A stretch of 64,000 nt of DNA, from the NCBI RefSeq assembly GCF_000213575.1, contig NZ_GL892005.1, forward strand, positions 186,001 to 250,000. The letters are read 5' to 3'. Below the pieces are notes generated by a model, which saw nothing but the letters and a program-made list of their open reading frames with translations, searched no databases and had not been told where the DNA came from. The DNA is from Dysgonomonas mossii DSM 22836. GTDB lineage: Bacteria; Bacteroidota; Bacteroidia; Bacteroidales; Dysgonomonadaceae. The position numbers and the translations under genes are program-made. Within the stretch, counting starts at the first letter, position 1. Every line of letters begins with the position of its first letter. This document shows, piece by piece, positions 19,080 through 28,895 of the stretch.

Positions 19080-19811
19080 ATGGTAAAGAAACTGTTGAAA
19101 TGGGCTAAAAGAATTATCATTTTTCTTTTTCTGTTCAGTATATTTCAAGTCGTTTTATTCAAATTTGTTCCTGTATACTATACTCCGTTGATGGTATGGA
19201 ACAATATGGGACAATTGTTTTCGGGAGAAGCTGTCGTTTGCCATCACAAATGGGTTTCGATAGATAAGATTTCGGGTTACCTACCACTTGCCGTAGTAGC
19301 TTCCGAAGATAACTTATTCCTCGACCACTCAGGATTCGATTTCGATCAGATAGAGAAGGCTTTGAATGAGGCTGAAAAAGGAAAGCGACAGAGGGGCGCA
19401 AGTACAATCAGTCAGCAAACAGCTAAGAATGTTTTTCTTTGGTCGGGTCATTCATATATTCGCAAAGGGCTGGAAGTATATTACACATTTCTTATAGAAC
19501 ATATCTGGGGTAAAGAACGTATCATGGAGGTCTATCTCAATTCTATAGAGATGGGCAAAAATATATACGGTGCTGAAGCTGTCGCTCAAGTGAATTTCAG
19601 GAAATCGGCAAAAGCTCTTACAGCAGGCGAATCGGCGCTGATAGCGGCAACGCTTCCTAACCCTATCCGATTTAATTCGGCTAAACCATCGGCTTATATA
19701 CAAAGGCGTCAGGCTAAAATATTAGATCTGATGTGGAAAGTAAAGCCTGTAGAATTTGATAAAGAGGATAAAAAGGAAGTAAAGAAGAATGTGAAGAAAA
19801 CTAAGAAGTAA
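19080..19811 (+). CDS. mtgA: Monofunctional biosynthetic peptidoglycan transglycosylase
   Basis: A 243-residue GT51 glycosyltransferase that polymerises lipid II into glycan strands. A single N-terminal membrane anchor (about 12-35) holds the domain in the periplasm. The catalytic Glu is in 'VASEDNLFLDHSGFD', followed by 'RGASTISQQTAKNVFLW' and 'KERIMEVYLNSIEMG'. There is no transpeptidase domain, so it is MtgA rather than a class A PBP. The C-terminus is a Lys-rich tail ('KKEVKKNVKKTKK'), probably disordered. Transcribed alone. Confidence 0.94.
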   Translation: MVKKLLKWAKRIIIFLFLFSIFQVVLFKFVPVYYTPLMVWNNMGQLFSGEAVVCHHKWVSIDKISGYLPLAVVASEDNLFLDHSGFDFDQIEKALNEAEKGKRQRGASTISQQTAKNVFLWSGHSYIRKGLEVYYTFLIEHIWGKERIMEVYLNSIEMGKNIYGAEAVAQVNFRKSAKALTAGESALIAATLPNPIRFNSAKPSAYIQRRQAKILDLMWKVKPVEFDKEDKKEVKKNVKKTKK

Positions 19812-20000
19812 ACAACCTGCCTTATGAAACTAAACGGAGCTATACAAACAGAAGAGAAGAAATTTTTGTGTGTTCCGATTAATACCGCTATACTTCTTGC
19901 ATGTATATATAAAGAGGCTTGAAAACTCATAGGCTATGTGCCTGCGAAATATTGATGAGAAATTAATTGTATATTAACAGTAATGAGCTGATTAATATAA

Positions 20001-20030
20001 AAAAGAGAAAGATTCAATCTTTCTCTTTTT
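20001..20030. terminator. Bidirectional terminator between mtgA and galM
   Basis: AAAAGAGAAAGA pairs with TCTTTCTCTTTT around a short loop, with A- and T-runs on either side. It is placed to end galM transcription from the right and read-through from mtgA on the left. Confidence 0.7.
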
Positions 20031-20050
20031 TATTGTTTAAGCTCAATCTC

Positions 20051-21196
20051 TTATTTCTTTACAGAGAATTTATAGATTGTTTCGCTGGTATATTTTTCAC
20101 CCGGACGTAAAGTTGCCGAAGGCCAATCCTTTTTGTTCGGTGTATCAGGATATTTTTGAGTTTCTAGACAAACGGCAGCACGGTGTTGATTTGCCTTACC
20201 TTTTTTACCTTTGTCCTTACCATCCATAAAGTTGCCGGCATAGAATTGCAGACCCGGTTCGGTAGTATATGTTTCCAATACTATTCCTGTTTTAGTCGAT
20301 TCTAATGTAGCTGCTATTTTATTGATGTCTCCACCTGTATTTAATACCCAGTTGTGGTCATACCCTTTTCCGTTTTTCAACTGAACAAAGTCATAATTGT
20401 CTATTCTTGCACCAATAGCAGTTGGTGTGCGGAAATCCATATCTGTTCCTTCTACAGGAAGTATCTCGCCTGTAGTCATAAATGTAGAGTCTACCGGAGT
20501 ATAATTGTCAGCATTCAGCATGAGTAGCCAATCCGTATTTTTTGAATCCGGATCTCCATCCATATTGAAGTATGTATGGTTTGTCAGATTTACCACCGTT
20601 GGCTTATCTGTTTCAGCTTCGTACTTGATGTCAATAGCGTTGTCATCTTTCAATGTATAAGTGATTTTGGTCTTTAAGTTTCCCGGAAAACCTTCCTCGC
20701 CATCTTTCGAAAGATAAGTCAGTTCGATTGTTTTATCATCTATTTGATTGGCATCGAATACTACAGTATGAAAGCCTTTGTCGCCACCATGCAGCGTGTG
20801 ACCAAAGTTGTTTTTAGGCAAGTCATATTTTACACCGTCAAGTTCGAAAGTTCCGTTTCCGATTCTGTTTCCGTAGCGTCCTATTGCCGCTCCGTAATTA
20901 TTTCCGGGTACATTAATATAATCTTGTATAGAGTCGAACCCGATTACGACATCTTTCTTATTGCCATCCTTGTCCGGTACAAGTACAGAAACAATGCGTC
21001 CCCCGTAATTGGTAACGCATACTTCCATTCCATTTGTGTTTTTCAAGACAAACAGGCCTACTTTTTTTCCATTTACTTCTGTTTCAAAATTCTTTTTGTC
21101 GAGTCCCGACTCAGTCAATTGGCTTACGGGAGCTTTTTCTGTACAACTAACAGCCAACAGTAATACTGTTAATACAGCTAAACACGTTTTCTTCAT
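20051..21196 (-). CDS. galM: Aldose 1-epimerase, lipoprotein
   Basis: A 381-residue mutarotase interconverting alpha and beta anomers of hexoses. It begins with a lipoprotein signal peptide whose lipobox 'LLAVSC' puts the mature N-terminal Cys at about residue 18, so it acts at an envelope membrane. Catalytic features are 'FGHTLHGGDKGFHTVVF' (general acid His), 'NLTNHTYFNM' and the C-terminal 'AVCLETQKYPDTPN' with the catalytic Glu. Sixteen bases separate its start from the upstream GH43 gene's stop codon, so it likely processes sugars that enzyme releases. Confidence 0.93.
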   Translation of the reverse strand: MKKTCLAVLTVLLLAVSCTEKAPVSQLTESGLDKKNFETEVNGKKVGLFVLKNTNGMEVCVTNYGGRIVSVLVPDKDGNKKDVVIGFDSIQDYINVPGNNYGAAIGRYGNRIGNGTFELDGVKYDLPKNNFGHTLHGGDKGFHTVVFDANQIDDKTIELTYLSKDGEEGFPGNLKTKITYTLKDDNAIDIKYEAETDKPTVVNLTNHTYFNMDGDPDSKNTDWLLMLNADNYTPVDSTFMTTGEILPVEGTDMDFRTPTAIGARIDNYDFVQLKNGKGYDHNWVLNTGGDINKIAATLESTKTGIVLETYTTEPGLQFYAGNFMDGKDKGKKGKANQHRAAVCLETQKYPDTPNKKDWPSATLRPGEKYTSETIYKFSVKK

Positions 21197-21212
21197 AACT
21201 TAGATTTAATTA

Positions 21213-22205
21213 TTATTTAAGAGGATTTGCTTTTACTCCTTCGTTGGTGATAACCACAGGTTTTATATATCCATTTTCGTCGAACTGCATTTCATCGATA
21301 CAGGTAACTCTATGATTGCCGTCTGTCTCCGTAAGAGGGCGACGATGATATACGATATACCATTTGTCCGACTTCGGTTCATGTATCACAGAGTGGTGTC
21401 CTGCTCCTGTAGCTACTTTCGGATCTTGCTGTAGAATCTTGCCTATGCGTTTGAATGGGCCGAACGGACTGTCTGCAATGGCGTAAGCTACGCTATAGTT
21501 AGGGCCTGTCCATCCGCCTTCCGACCACATAAAGTAGTATTTATTGTTATGTATAAACATAAATGGACCTTCTACATAGTTTTCGGGTGTTACTTCTTTA
21601 TAGATTGTTCCATCTTCGAATGGAACTAAGCCTGTGAAGTCATTATTCAATTTGGCAACGTTACAATGTTTCCAACCTCCATAATAGATATAGTAGCTAC
21701 CATCTTTATCCTTAAACACAAACTGATCGATAGGCTGTGCTCCATTATAGAACTTGTCGATCAGGGGTTTGCCAAGGTAGTCTTTGAATGGACCTTCCGG
21801 TTTGTCGGCAACAGCTACACCAATGCCGCCATACTCGTTATCACTTTGTATATCATTCCCTCCAAAGAAAAGAAAATACTTGTTGTCTTTTTTGAGAATT
21901 GCCGGAGCCCACATGGCTCGTTTAACCCATTTGACAGATGCTGTGTCGATTATCCGTTCGTGTTTAGTCCAGTTTACGAGGTCTGGCGATGAAAAGGCAT
22001 CCATAAAGACTTGCTCGTCATATGGTGCAGAATAAGTCGGGTATACCCAATATTTGTCATCAAAGATTATGCCTTCAGGGTCGGCATACCATCCTTCAAC
22101 GATTGGGTTTCCTGCGGTGACTTTTTGTTCAGGGTTGGCTTGCTTGGGCGTACAAGCCTGCATGATAGAGAGACATGCAAAAATAAGTAAATAATTGTTT
22201 TTCAT
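21213..22205 (-). CDS. GH43 family glycoside hydrolase, lipoprotein
   Basis: A 330-residue five-bladed propeller enzyme of family GH43 (arabinofuranosidase, xylosidase or arabinanase activities). The lipobox is 'SIMQAC' (Cys near residue 18). The catalytic base Asp is in 'GWYADPEGI', the pKa-modulating Asp in 'QPIDQFVFKD' and the acid Glu in 'NYVEGPFMF'. The His in 'GAGHHSVI' fits the active-site His of many members. Because it has only the propeller and no extra beta-sandwich, an exo-acting enzyme is likely. Substrate cannot be fixed from sequence; galM is directly downstream. Confidence 0.88.
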   Translation of the reverse strand: MKNNYLLIFACLSIMQACTPKQANPEQKVTAGNPIVEGWYADPEGIIFDDKYWVYPTYSAPYDEQVFMDAFSSPDLVNWTKHERIIDTASVKWVKRAMWAPAILKKDNKYFLFFGGNDIQSDNEYGGIGVAVADKPEGPFKDYLGKPLIDKFYNGAQPIDQFVFKDKDGSYYIYYGGWKHCNVAKLNNDFTGLVPFEDGTIYKEVTPENYVEGPFMFIHNNKYYFMWSEGGWTGPNYSVAYAIADSPFGPFKRIGKILQQDPKVATGAGHHSVIHEPKSDKWYIVYHRRPLTETDGNHRVTCIDEMQFDENGYIKPVVITNEGVKANPLK

Positions 22206-22280
22206 TTAATAATACATTTTTTATTACCGAACCATAAAAATAGGACTTTTTTGATTAGAAAGATTGAGTTTTTATAATAT

Positions 22281-22311
22281 TTTGATTTTTGTAGTTAAAA
22301 AGTTATCTTTG
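22281..22311 (+). promoter_or_regulatory. Promoter of the polyprenyl synthase operon
   Basis: TTTG (22281-22284) and TATCTTTG (22304-22311) match the Bacteroidetes -33 and -7 elements with a 19-base spacer. The start codon at 22384 lies 72 bases downstream. This is the cleanest consensus promoter in the window. Confidence 0.75.
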
Positions 22312-22383
22312 TTGAGATCAAGATAAGCAAAATTTATCGTACGAAAAATCACAGTGTCCAACCTCTAAAATCCAGACGAAATC

Positions 22384-23361
22384 ATGGCTTCTTTATATAC
22401 TTTTGATGAGATATTGAGTATAGTAAATACAGAGATAAAAAAGATAGAATACAGTTCTGCACCTAAGTCTCTTTTCGAGCCAATATCTTATATCCTGTCA
22501 CTTGGAGGGAAACGTGTTCGTCCGGCATTATCCCTTATGTCTTACAACCTGTATAAAGAAGATGTGGAACGTGTGATCCCAATTGCTCTGGGAATAGAGA
22601 TATTTCATAATTTCACATTGCTTCACGACGATTTGATGGATAGAGCCGATATGCGTAGGGGAAATCCAACGGTGCACATCAAATGGAATGACAATACTGC
22701 TGTATTATCCGGCGATGCTATGTTGATAGAGGCATATAAAGAGATCGCAAAGATAGATTCCCAATATTTAAAGCCTGTTTTAGATTTATTTTCTACTACT
22801 GCAACCGAAATATGTTGCGGGCAGCAATACGATATGGAGTTTGAGCAACGTATGGATGTAACTATCGCTGAATATTTGGAGATGATACGTTTGAAGACTG
22901 CCGTGCTCTTGGCTTGCTCACTAAAGGAAGGCGCTATTGTTGCCGGAGCCTCGGCTGAGGATGCTGAAAATTTATATAATTATGGCATTCATGTAGGACT
23001 CGGTTTTCAGCTTATGGACGATCTGCTTGATGTTTACGGAGATAGCTCCAACTTTGGAAAGAAAATAGGAGGAGATATCCTTTGCAATAAGAAAACCTTC
23101 TTGTTTATCAATGCTCTATTGAGCGAAGAAGTGAAAGATGATCTGATTAACTGGGTTAATAAAGAGAATTATGATGCTTCGGAGAAAATAAAGGCTGTGA
23201 CAGCCATATATAATAAACTGAATTTGAAACAGAAGTCAGAAGATCTTATAAATGATTACTATAAGCAGGCAGTGACATGTCTGGATAAAGTAAGTATAGA
23301 TGCCTCACGGAAAAAAGAGCTTTACAAATTAGCAGAAAGCCTCATGACAAGAATTTCATAA
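22384..23361 (+). CDS. Polyprenyl diphosphate synthase (all-trans)
   Basis: A 325-residue prenyl chain-elongating enzyme. The first Asp-rich motif is 'LLHDDLMDRADMRRGNPTVH' and the second 'FQLMDDLLDVYGD'. 'GGKRVRPALSLMSYNL' is the substrate Lys-Arg region. It condenses isopentenyl units onto an allylic diphosphate. Residues before the first DDxxD ('IFHNFTLL') are bulky, which sets product length, but I would not choose between farnesyl/geranylgeranyl and longer menaquinone side chains. First gene of an operon with the hypothetical gene and tatD. Confidence 0.92.
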   Translation: MASLYTFDEILSIVNTEIKKIEYSSAPKSLFEPISYILSLGGKRVRPALSLMSYNLYKEDVERVIPIALGIEIFHNFTLLHDDLMDRADMRRGNPTVHIKWNDNTAVLSGDAMLIEAYKEIAKIDSQYLKPVLDLFSTTATEICCGQQYDMEFEQRMDVTIAEYLEMIRLKTAVLLACSLKEGAIVAGASAEDAENLYNYGIHVGLGFQLMDDLLDVYGDSSNFGKKIGGDILCNKKTFLFINALLSEEVKDDLINWVNKENYDASEKIKAVTAIYNKLNLKQKSEDLINDYYKQAVTCLDKVSIDASRKKELYKLAESLMTRIS

Positions 23362-23378
23362 CACAAAACATTACAACT

Positions 23379-24086
23379 ATGCCTTACAGACGCTTACCCA
23401 ATACCGATAATGCTCGGATAAGGGCTTTGAAAACGGCAATAGAAAAGAGCAATACATTTTTTAGTCAGAATGTAATTACTCTGGATATTTACAAACTACA
23501 ACATTTACTACGCAACTTTGAAACAGCTCAAGTAAGATATCGTGATAGCCTCGAAGTACAGGCCGCCGCTAACCGTAAATTTCAACGATTAGTAAAAAAT
23601 GCAAGATTGTATATATCTCATTTTATACAAGTTTTCAACTTCAGTGTTATCCGCAATGAGATAAAAAAAGAAGTGAAACAACTATATGGGATTGATCCGA
23701 GCGATTTTACTGTACCCGATCTTACCAGCAACGATTCACTACTCTTTTGGGGTGAGAATATAATAAAAGGAGAACAGACCCGCATCTCGCAAGGAGGAAC
23801 GCCGATCTACAATCCTACAATTGCTCGGGTGAACGTAGCTTTTTCGCTGTTTAAAGATGCATATTTTGCACAAAAAACATATCAAAATACAACATCCCGC
23901 CAGCTGGAAACCTTAAGTCAGCAACGCGAAGATATAGACGCTACCTTGACTTTGGTATGGAATCAAATAGAGAAAGCCTTTGCTAGTTTGCCCCCAAAAG
24001 AACGGTTGGAGAGGTGCAAAGAGTACGGAGTTGTATATTATTTGAGAAAAGAAGAAAAAGAAAAATTTGAGAACCAGACAGATTGA
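23379..24086 (+). CDS. Conserved hypothetical protein
   Basis: A 235-residue soluble, mostly helical and basic protein without signal peptide or membrane segment. 'NRKFQRLVKNARLYISHFIQVFNFSVIRNEIKK' and 'FGLPP'-like C-terminal 'LPPKERLERCKEYGVVYYLRK' are its most conserved-looking stretches. I recognise no catalytic motif. It sits 17 bases after the prenyl synthase and one base before the chosen tatD start, so it is surely cotranscribed. Its composition resembles uncharacterised Bacteroidetes proteins found in this position; function unknown. Confidence 0.75.
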   Translation: MPYRRLPNTDNARIRALKTAIEKSNTFFSQNVITLDIYKLQHLLRNFETAQVRYRDSLEVQAAANRKFQRLVKNARLYISHFIQVFNFSVIRNEIKKEVKQLYGIDPSDFTVPDLTSNDSLLFWGENIIKGEQTRISQGGTPIYNPTIARVNVAFSLFKDAYFAQKTYQNTTSRQLETLSQQREDIDATLTLVWNQIEKAFASLPPKERLERCKEYGVVYYLRKEEKEKFENQTD

Positions 24087-24087
24087 A

Positions 24088-24861
24088 ATGAGAATTATTG
24101 ATACGCACTCACATATTTATTCTGAAGAATTTGACAACGATATAGACGATGTTATTAAACGGGCAAAACAAGCTGGAGTTGAAAAAATATTGTTACCTAA
24201 CATCGATGCTTCTTCTATAGATCGCTTACATAATATATCTGATAGATATGCAGGATACTGTATATCGATGATGGGGTTACACCCTACCAGTGTAGGCGAA
24301 AACTGGGAAGAGGAATTGGATATTATCCGAAAAGAGCTTTCTAAACGCACGTATATTGCAATTGGTGAAATCGGGATTGATCTTTATTGGGATAAAACCT
24401 TTGAGGAGCAGCAAAAACAAGTGTTTGAAGAACAACTGCGTTGGAGTATCGAATATGATTTGCCTGTAGCGATACATTCAAGGGATGCAATAGCCGAATG
24501 TATATCCTGCATTAAGAATGTAGGCGAACAGCACTTAAGAGGAGTATTTCATAGTTTTGGAGGAACGGTAGAAGAGCTTGACGGGATTCTTTCGTTGAAG
24601 AATTTTATGTTGGGTATCAACGGTGTTGTTACATTTAAGAATTCTACATTGCCAACCGTTCTTAAAGAAACGGATTTGTCTAATATAATCATCGAAACAG
24701 ATTCTCCTTATTTGGCTCCCGTTCCTTACAGAGGAAAAAGGAATGAGTCTTCTTATACGTTGAATGTTGTAACTAAGCTAGCCGAAATATATGGTTTACC
24801 AGCCGAAGAGGTTGGACAAATTACAACAGAAAATGCTGAAAAGCTTTTTGTTCTTAAATAA
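24088..24861 (+). CDS. tatD: TatD family metal-dependent deoxyribonuclease
   Basis: A 257-residue TIM-barrel amidohydrolase-type DNase. Metal ligands are seen in 'IIDTHSHIY' (HxH), 'AIGEIGIDLYW' (Glu), 'AIHSRDA' (His), 'GVFHSFGG' (His) and 'IIETDSPYLAPVPYRGKRNE' region (Asp). TatD proteins have 3'-5' exonuclease activity and take part in DNA repair or degradation. I start it at 24088, giving MRIIDTHSH, because the longer frame from 24067 would overlap the preceding gene and add residues the family lacks. Confidence 0.93.
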   Translation: MRIIDTHSHIYSEEFDNDIDDVIKRAKQAGVEKILLPNIDASSIDRLHNISDRYAGYCISMMGLHPTSVGENWEEELDIIRKELSKRTYIAIGEIGIDLYWDKTFEEQQKQVFEEQLRWSIEYDLPVAIHSRDAIAECISCIKNVGEQHLRGVFHSFGGTVEELDGILSLKNFMLGINGVVTFKNSTLPTVLKETDLSNIIIETDSPYLAPVPYRGKRNESSYTLNVVTKLAEIYGLPAEEVGQITTENAEKLFVLK

Positions 24862-24901
24862 CAGACTCTTAATATAAGCCAACTTTTTGGTGTAAAATAA
24901 A

Positions 24902-24937
24902 ACAGCCCTACCGAGAAATTAATCTTTGTAGGGCTGT
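24902..24937. terminator. Bidirectional terminator between tatD and the carboxynorspermidine synthase gene
   Basis: ACAGCCCTAC pairs with GTAGGGCTGT around a 16-base loop, flanked by A-rich sequence on the left and T-rich on the right. It separates the convergent genes ending at 24861 and 24957. Confidence 0.75.
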
Positions 24938-24956
24938 AAGTTTAATATCGTTGTTA

Positions 24957-26150
24957 TTACATTTCCAAGTCTATATCAAACAATTCGTGCCAAGGCAAAC
25001 CTTGTTTGTTTAGTTGTTCCATAAACGGATCCGGATTAAATTCTTCAACATTGAATACGCCCGGTTTGCGCCACAAGCCTTTCATAAACATGATACCGCC
25101 TATGGTAGCCGGAACTCCTGTCGTATAGCTTACTCCCTGTGTGCCTGTTTCTTTGTAAGCATCTTCGTGCGAACAGTTGTTGTACACATAGTAGGTGCGT
25201 TCTTTTCCATCTTTGATTCCTTTTATGCGGCATCCGATAGAAGTTTGTCCTTTATAGTTTTCTCCAAGTTCGCCCGGATCAGGCAACACGGCTTTCAGGA
25301 ATTGGATTGGAACAATCTCAACACCATTGTAAATAATAGGGTCGATGCGTGACATACCGATATTTTGAATTACACGAAGATGAGTAAGATACTCTTGTCC
25401 GAATGTCATCCAAAAGCGAGCTCTTTTCAGAGTCGGAAAATTTTTCACCAAAGATTCCAGTTCCTCATGATAGATAACATATGATTCTTTTGGCCCAATT
25501 TCAGGATAATTCAATGGCTTGTGTATTTCGTGCGGCTCAGTTTCTACCCATTCTCCGTTTTCCCAGTATTTACCTTTTTGGGTTACTTCACGGATATTGA
25601 TTTCCGGGTTGAAGTTTGTCGCAAAAGCTTTTCCATGATCTCCGGCATTGCAATCTACAATGTCAAGATAATGTATCTCATCGAAATGATGTTTAGCTGC
25701 ATAAGCAGTAAATACACTTGTTACACCGGGATCAAAACCACAACCTAATATTGCAGTAAGCCCCGCTTTTTTAAATTTATCCTGATATGCCCATTGCCAT
25801 TTGTATTCGAATTTGGCTTCTTCCTTCGGCTCGTAATTAGCAGTATCAAGGTAGTTTACCCCACATGCCAGACATGCGTCCATAATGGTAAGATCCTGAT
25901 AAGGTAACGCCACATTGATCACAAGTTCAGGTTTAAAGGAATTGAATAGTTTTTTCAGATCCTCCACGTTGTCAGCATCTACCTGTGCTGTTTGTATCTT
26001 GTTGCCGCCTATGGCCGCAGCAATAGCATCACATTTCGATTTTGTACGGCTGGCAAGCATTATTTCGGTAAACACATCCATGTTTTGTGCGACCTTATGT
26101 GCAACTACGGTTCCGACTCCTCCGGCTCCGATAATTAATACTTTTCCCAT
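24957..26150 (-). CDS. Saccharopine dehydrogenase family protein, probable carboxynorspermidine synthase
   Basis: A 397-residue enzyme with an N-terminal NAD(P)-binding fold ('VLIIGAGGVGTVVAHKVAQN'), a conserved Cys region 'GCGFDPGVTSVFTAYAAKHHF' and a C-terminal substrate domain. The pattern 'LASRTKSKCDAIAAAIG' and 'DTANYEPKEEAKFEYKWQW' fits carboxy(nor)spermidine dehydrogenase, which joins a diamine to aspartate semialdehyde in the alternative spermidine pathway of Bacteroidetes. True saccharopine dehydrogenase is the alternative but less likely by genus. The decarboxylase partner (nspC) is not in this window. Single-gene unit. Confidence 0.85.
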   Translation of the reverse strand: MGKVLIIGAGGVGTVVAHKVAQNMDVFTEIMLASRTKSKCDAIAAAIGGNKIQTAQVDADNVEDLKKLFNSFKPELVINVALPYQDLTIMDACLACGVNYLDTANYEPKEEAKFEYKWQWAYQDKFKKAGLTAILGCGFDPGVTSVFTAYAAKHHFDEIHYLDIVDCNAGDHGKAFATNFNPEINIREVTQKGKYWENGEWVETEPHEIHKPLNYPEIGPKESYVIYHEELESLVKNFPTLKRARFWMTFGQEYLTHLRVIQNIGMSRIDPIIYNGVEIVPIQFLKAVLPDPGELGENYKGQTSIGCRIKGIKDGKERTYYVYNNCSHEDAYKETGTQGVSYTTGVPATIGGIMFMKGLWRKPGVFNVEEFNPDPFMEQLNKQGLPWHELFDIDLEM

Positions 26151-26222
26151 GTCTCTATTTTTATTTATTGATAATTATTTTGTACAAACTGTAATTTGTC
26201 TATTTCAAAGTTCAAAGATATT

Positions 26223-26468
26223 CTAAAAATAATCATTAGGATATTTCTTTTCTTGAAAACGATCATATTCTTCTTTATAAATGTCAATATTTCTGTTAAG
26301 AATATCTATAAACTCTTTCTTTGTTCTAAAACCATCCTGAATATCATGGGCTCTTGATTCTATTGTCTCAATGCTCTGCATATATCGCTGGCATTTGTTC
26401 CAGACTTTATTATTTATGGTTAAATTAGGTTTAAAAAAAATAAGTTTACTTATAAAATCTGCCAACAA
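26223..26468 (-). CDS. Small hypothetical protein
   Basis: An 81-residue frame whose composition looks coding: charged and amphipathic, with 'HDIQDGFRTKKEFIDILNRN' and 'YKEEYDRFQEKKYPNDYF'. It has no signal peptide or recognised domain. The start region is hydrophobic ('MLADFISKLIFFKP'). The DNA is very AT-rich compared with both neighbours, and it is separated from the upstream promoter region of the ATP synthase genes by only a few dozen bases. It may be a real orphan gene or the remnant of a longer one. Confidence 0.45.
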   Translation of the reverse strand: MLADFISKLIFFKPNLTINNKVWNKCQRYMQSIETIESRAHDIQDGFRTKKEFIDILNRNIDIYKEEYDRFQEKKYPNDYF

Positions 26469-26494
26469 AAATACTATTAAATATTAATATTGCT

Positions 26495-26502
26495 TATATT
26501 TG
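26495..26502 (+). promoter_or_regulatory. Candidate promoter of the ATP synthase operon
   Basis: TATATTTG matches the -7 consensus exactly, 215 bases before atpD. It implies a long 5' leader (about 26510-26716). That leader holds a weak hairpin (CCTTATT/AATAAGG, 26643-26661) followed by CTTTATTTG, and nothing else that I can identify. No -33 match at standard spacing. Confidence 0.45.
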
Positions 26503-26704
26503 TCTTCGGCAATTGATAGAGGGGTCTGGTACCATATTGATTTCGCATAGATACCTCAAGCTTTTATTAATTCACACAAAATCCCTGTAGATAAGGAGGT
26601 TTTTGAAATATTTATAGGATTATATCATTATAGTTCTTCCTACCTTATTTAGTTAATAAGGCTTTATTTGTTGAAGCAAAAGAAATTAGAAATAAACAAT
26701 ATAA

Positions 26705-28231
<1,527 letters not shown>

Positions 28232-28242
28232 AGAATTTATAT

Positions 28243-28491
28243 ATGAAAAAATCAGAACTTCAACTAAATATTATCTCACCCGAGGCTAAGCTATTCTCCG
28301 GAATGGTTGCTTCGGTTGTAATTCCGGGGATTCAAGGCAGCTTCGGGGTTTATCCCGACCATGCTCCTTTGATCTCGGCCTTGCAGAAGGGAGTTATTAC
28401 CTATACCGAAAACGGTGTGGAAAAATCTCTCGAAGTAGGCGGTGGCATGGTGGAAGTGAATAATGGGGTTGTGACAATCTGTGTATCTTAA
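28243..28491 (+). CDS. atpC: F0F1 ATP synthase subunit epsilon (short form)
   Basis: An 82-residue protein consisting only of the N-terminal beta-sandwich of epsilon ('LQLNIISPEAKLFSGMVASVVIPG', 'GSFGVYPDHAPLISAL', 'LEVGGGMVEVNNGVVTI'). The C-terminal helical hairpin that inhibits ATP hydrolysis in E. coli is absent, as in other Bacteroidetes. It starts 11 bases after the atpD stop. The missing hairpin means epsilon-type autoinhibition cannot work here by the known mechanism. Confidence 0.95.
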   Translation: MKKSELQLNIISPEAKLFSGMVASVVIPGIQGSFGVYPDHAPLISALQKGVITYTENGVEKSLEVGGGMVEVNNGVVTICVS

Positions 28492-28495
28492 AGGG

Positions 28496-28894
28496 ATGGA
28501 TGTAAAAGTAAAATTAATTCTTTCTATTACCCTGTTTGGGATTGTTACAGGAGCTCTTATACAGGCTTTGCTCAACTATCAGTTTCCTGAGTTTTATCCC
28601 AAATGGTACGAAGGTATTCTGGCTTTCTTTATAATACTAGAGTCATTGATTGTCTTGTATGCATACTCATCAAGCCGGAAAGCGACACAAAGGCAAATGC
28701 TGAATGTGTACATGCTGACTAAAGTAGTTAAAGTATTCGCCTCGCTTATCTTCATCGCAACCTATGTCGTGGTAATAAAAGAAAATATTAAAAGCTTCGT
28801 CCTTATTTTTATGATTTTCTATCTTCTTTTTCTAGCCTTCGAGGCATATTTGTTTCTAAGGATAGAAAAACGGTTAAAGAAAAAACAACAATAG
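28496..28894 (+). CDS. AtpI-like membrane protein of the ATP synthase operon
   Basis: A 132-residue membrane protein with four hydrophobic helices and a basic C-terminus ('RIEKRLKKKQQ'). It occupies the place of atpI between atpC and atpB. I chose the ATG at 28496 over the GTG at 28481, since the latter would overlap the atpC stop. Sequence likeness to classical AtpI is weak, so 'AtpI-like' is a positional inference. It may help c-ring assembly or Mg uptake, as proposed for AtpI. Confidence 0.75.
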   Translation: MDVKVKLILSITLFGIVTGALIQALLNYQFPEFYPKWYEGILAFFIILESLIVLYAYSSSRKATQRQMLNVYMLTKVVKVFASLIFIATYVVVIKENIKSFVLIFMIFYLLFLAFEAYLFLRIEKRLKKKQQ

Positions 28895-28895
28895 T

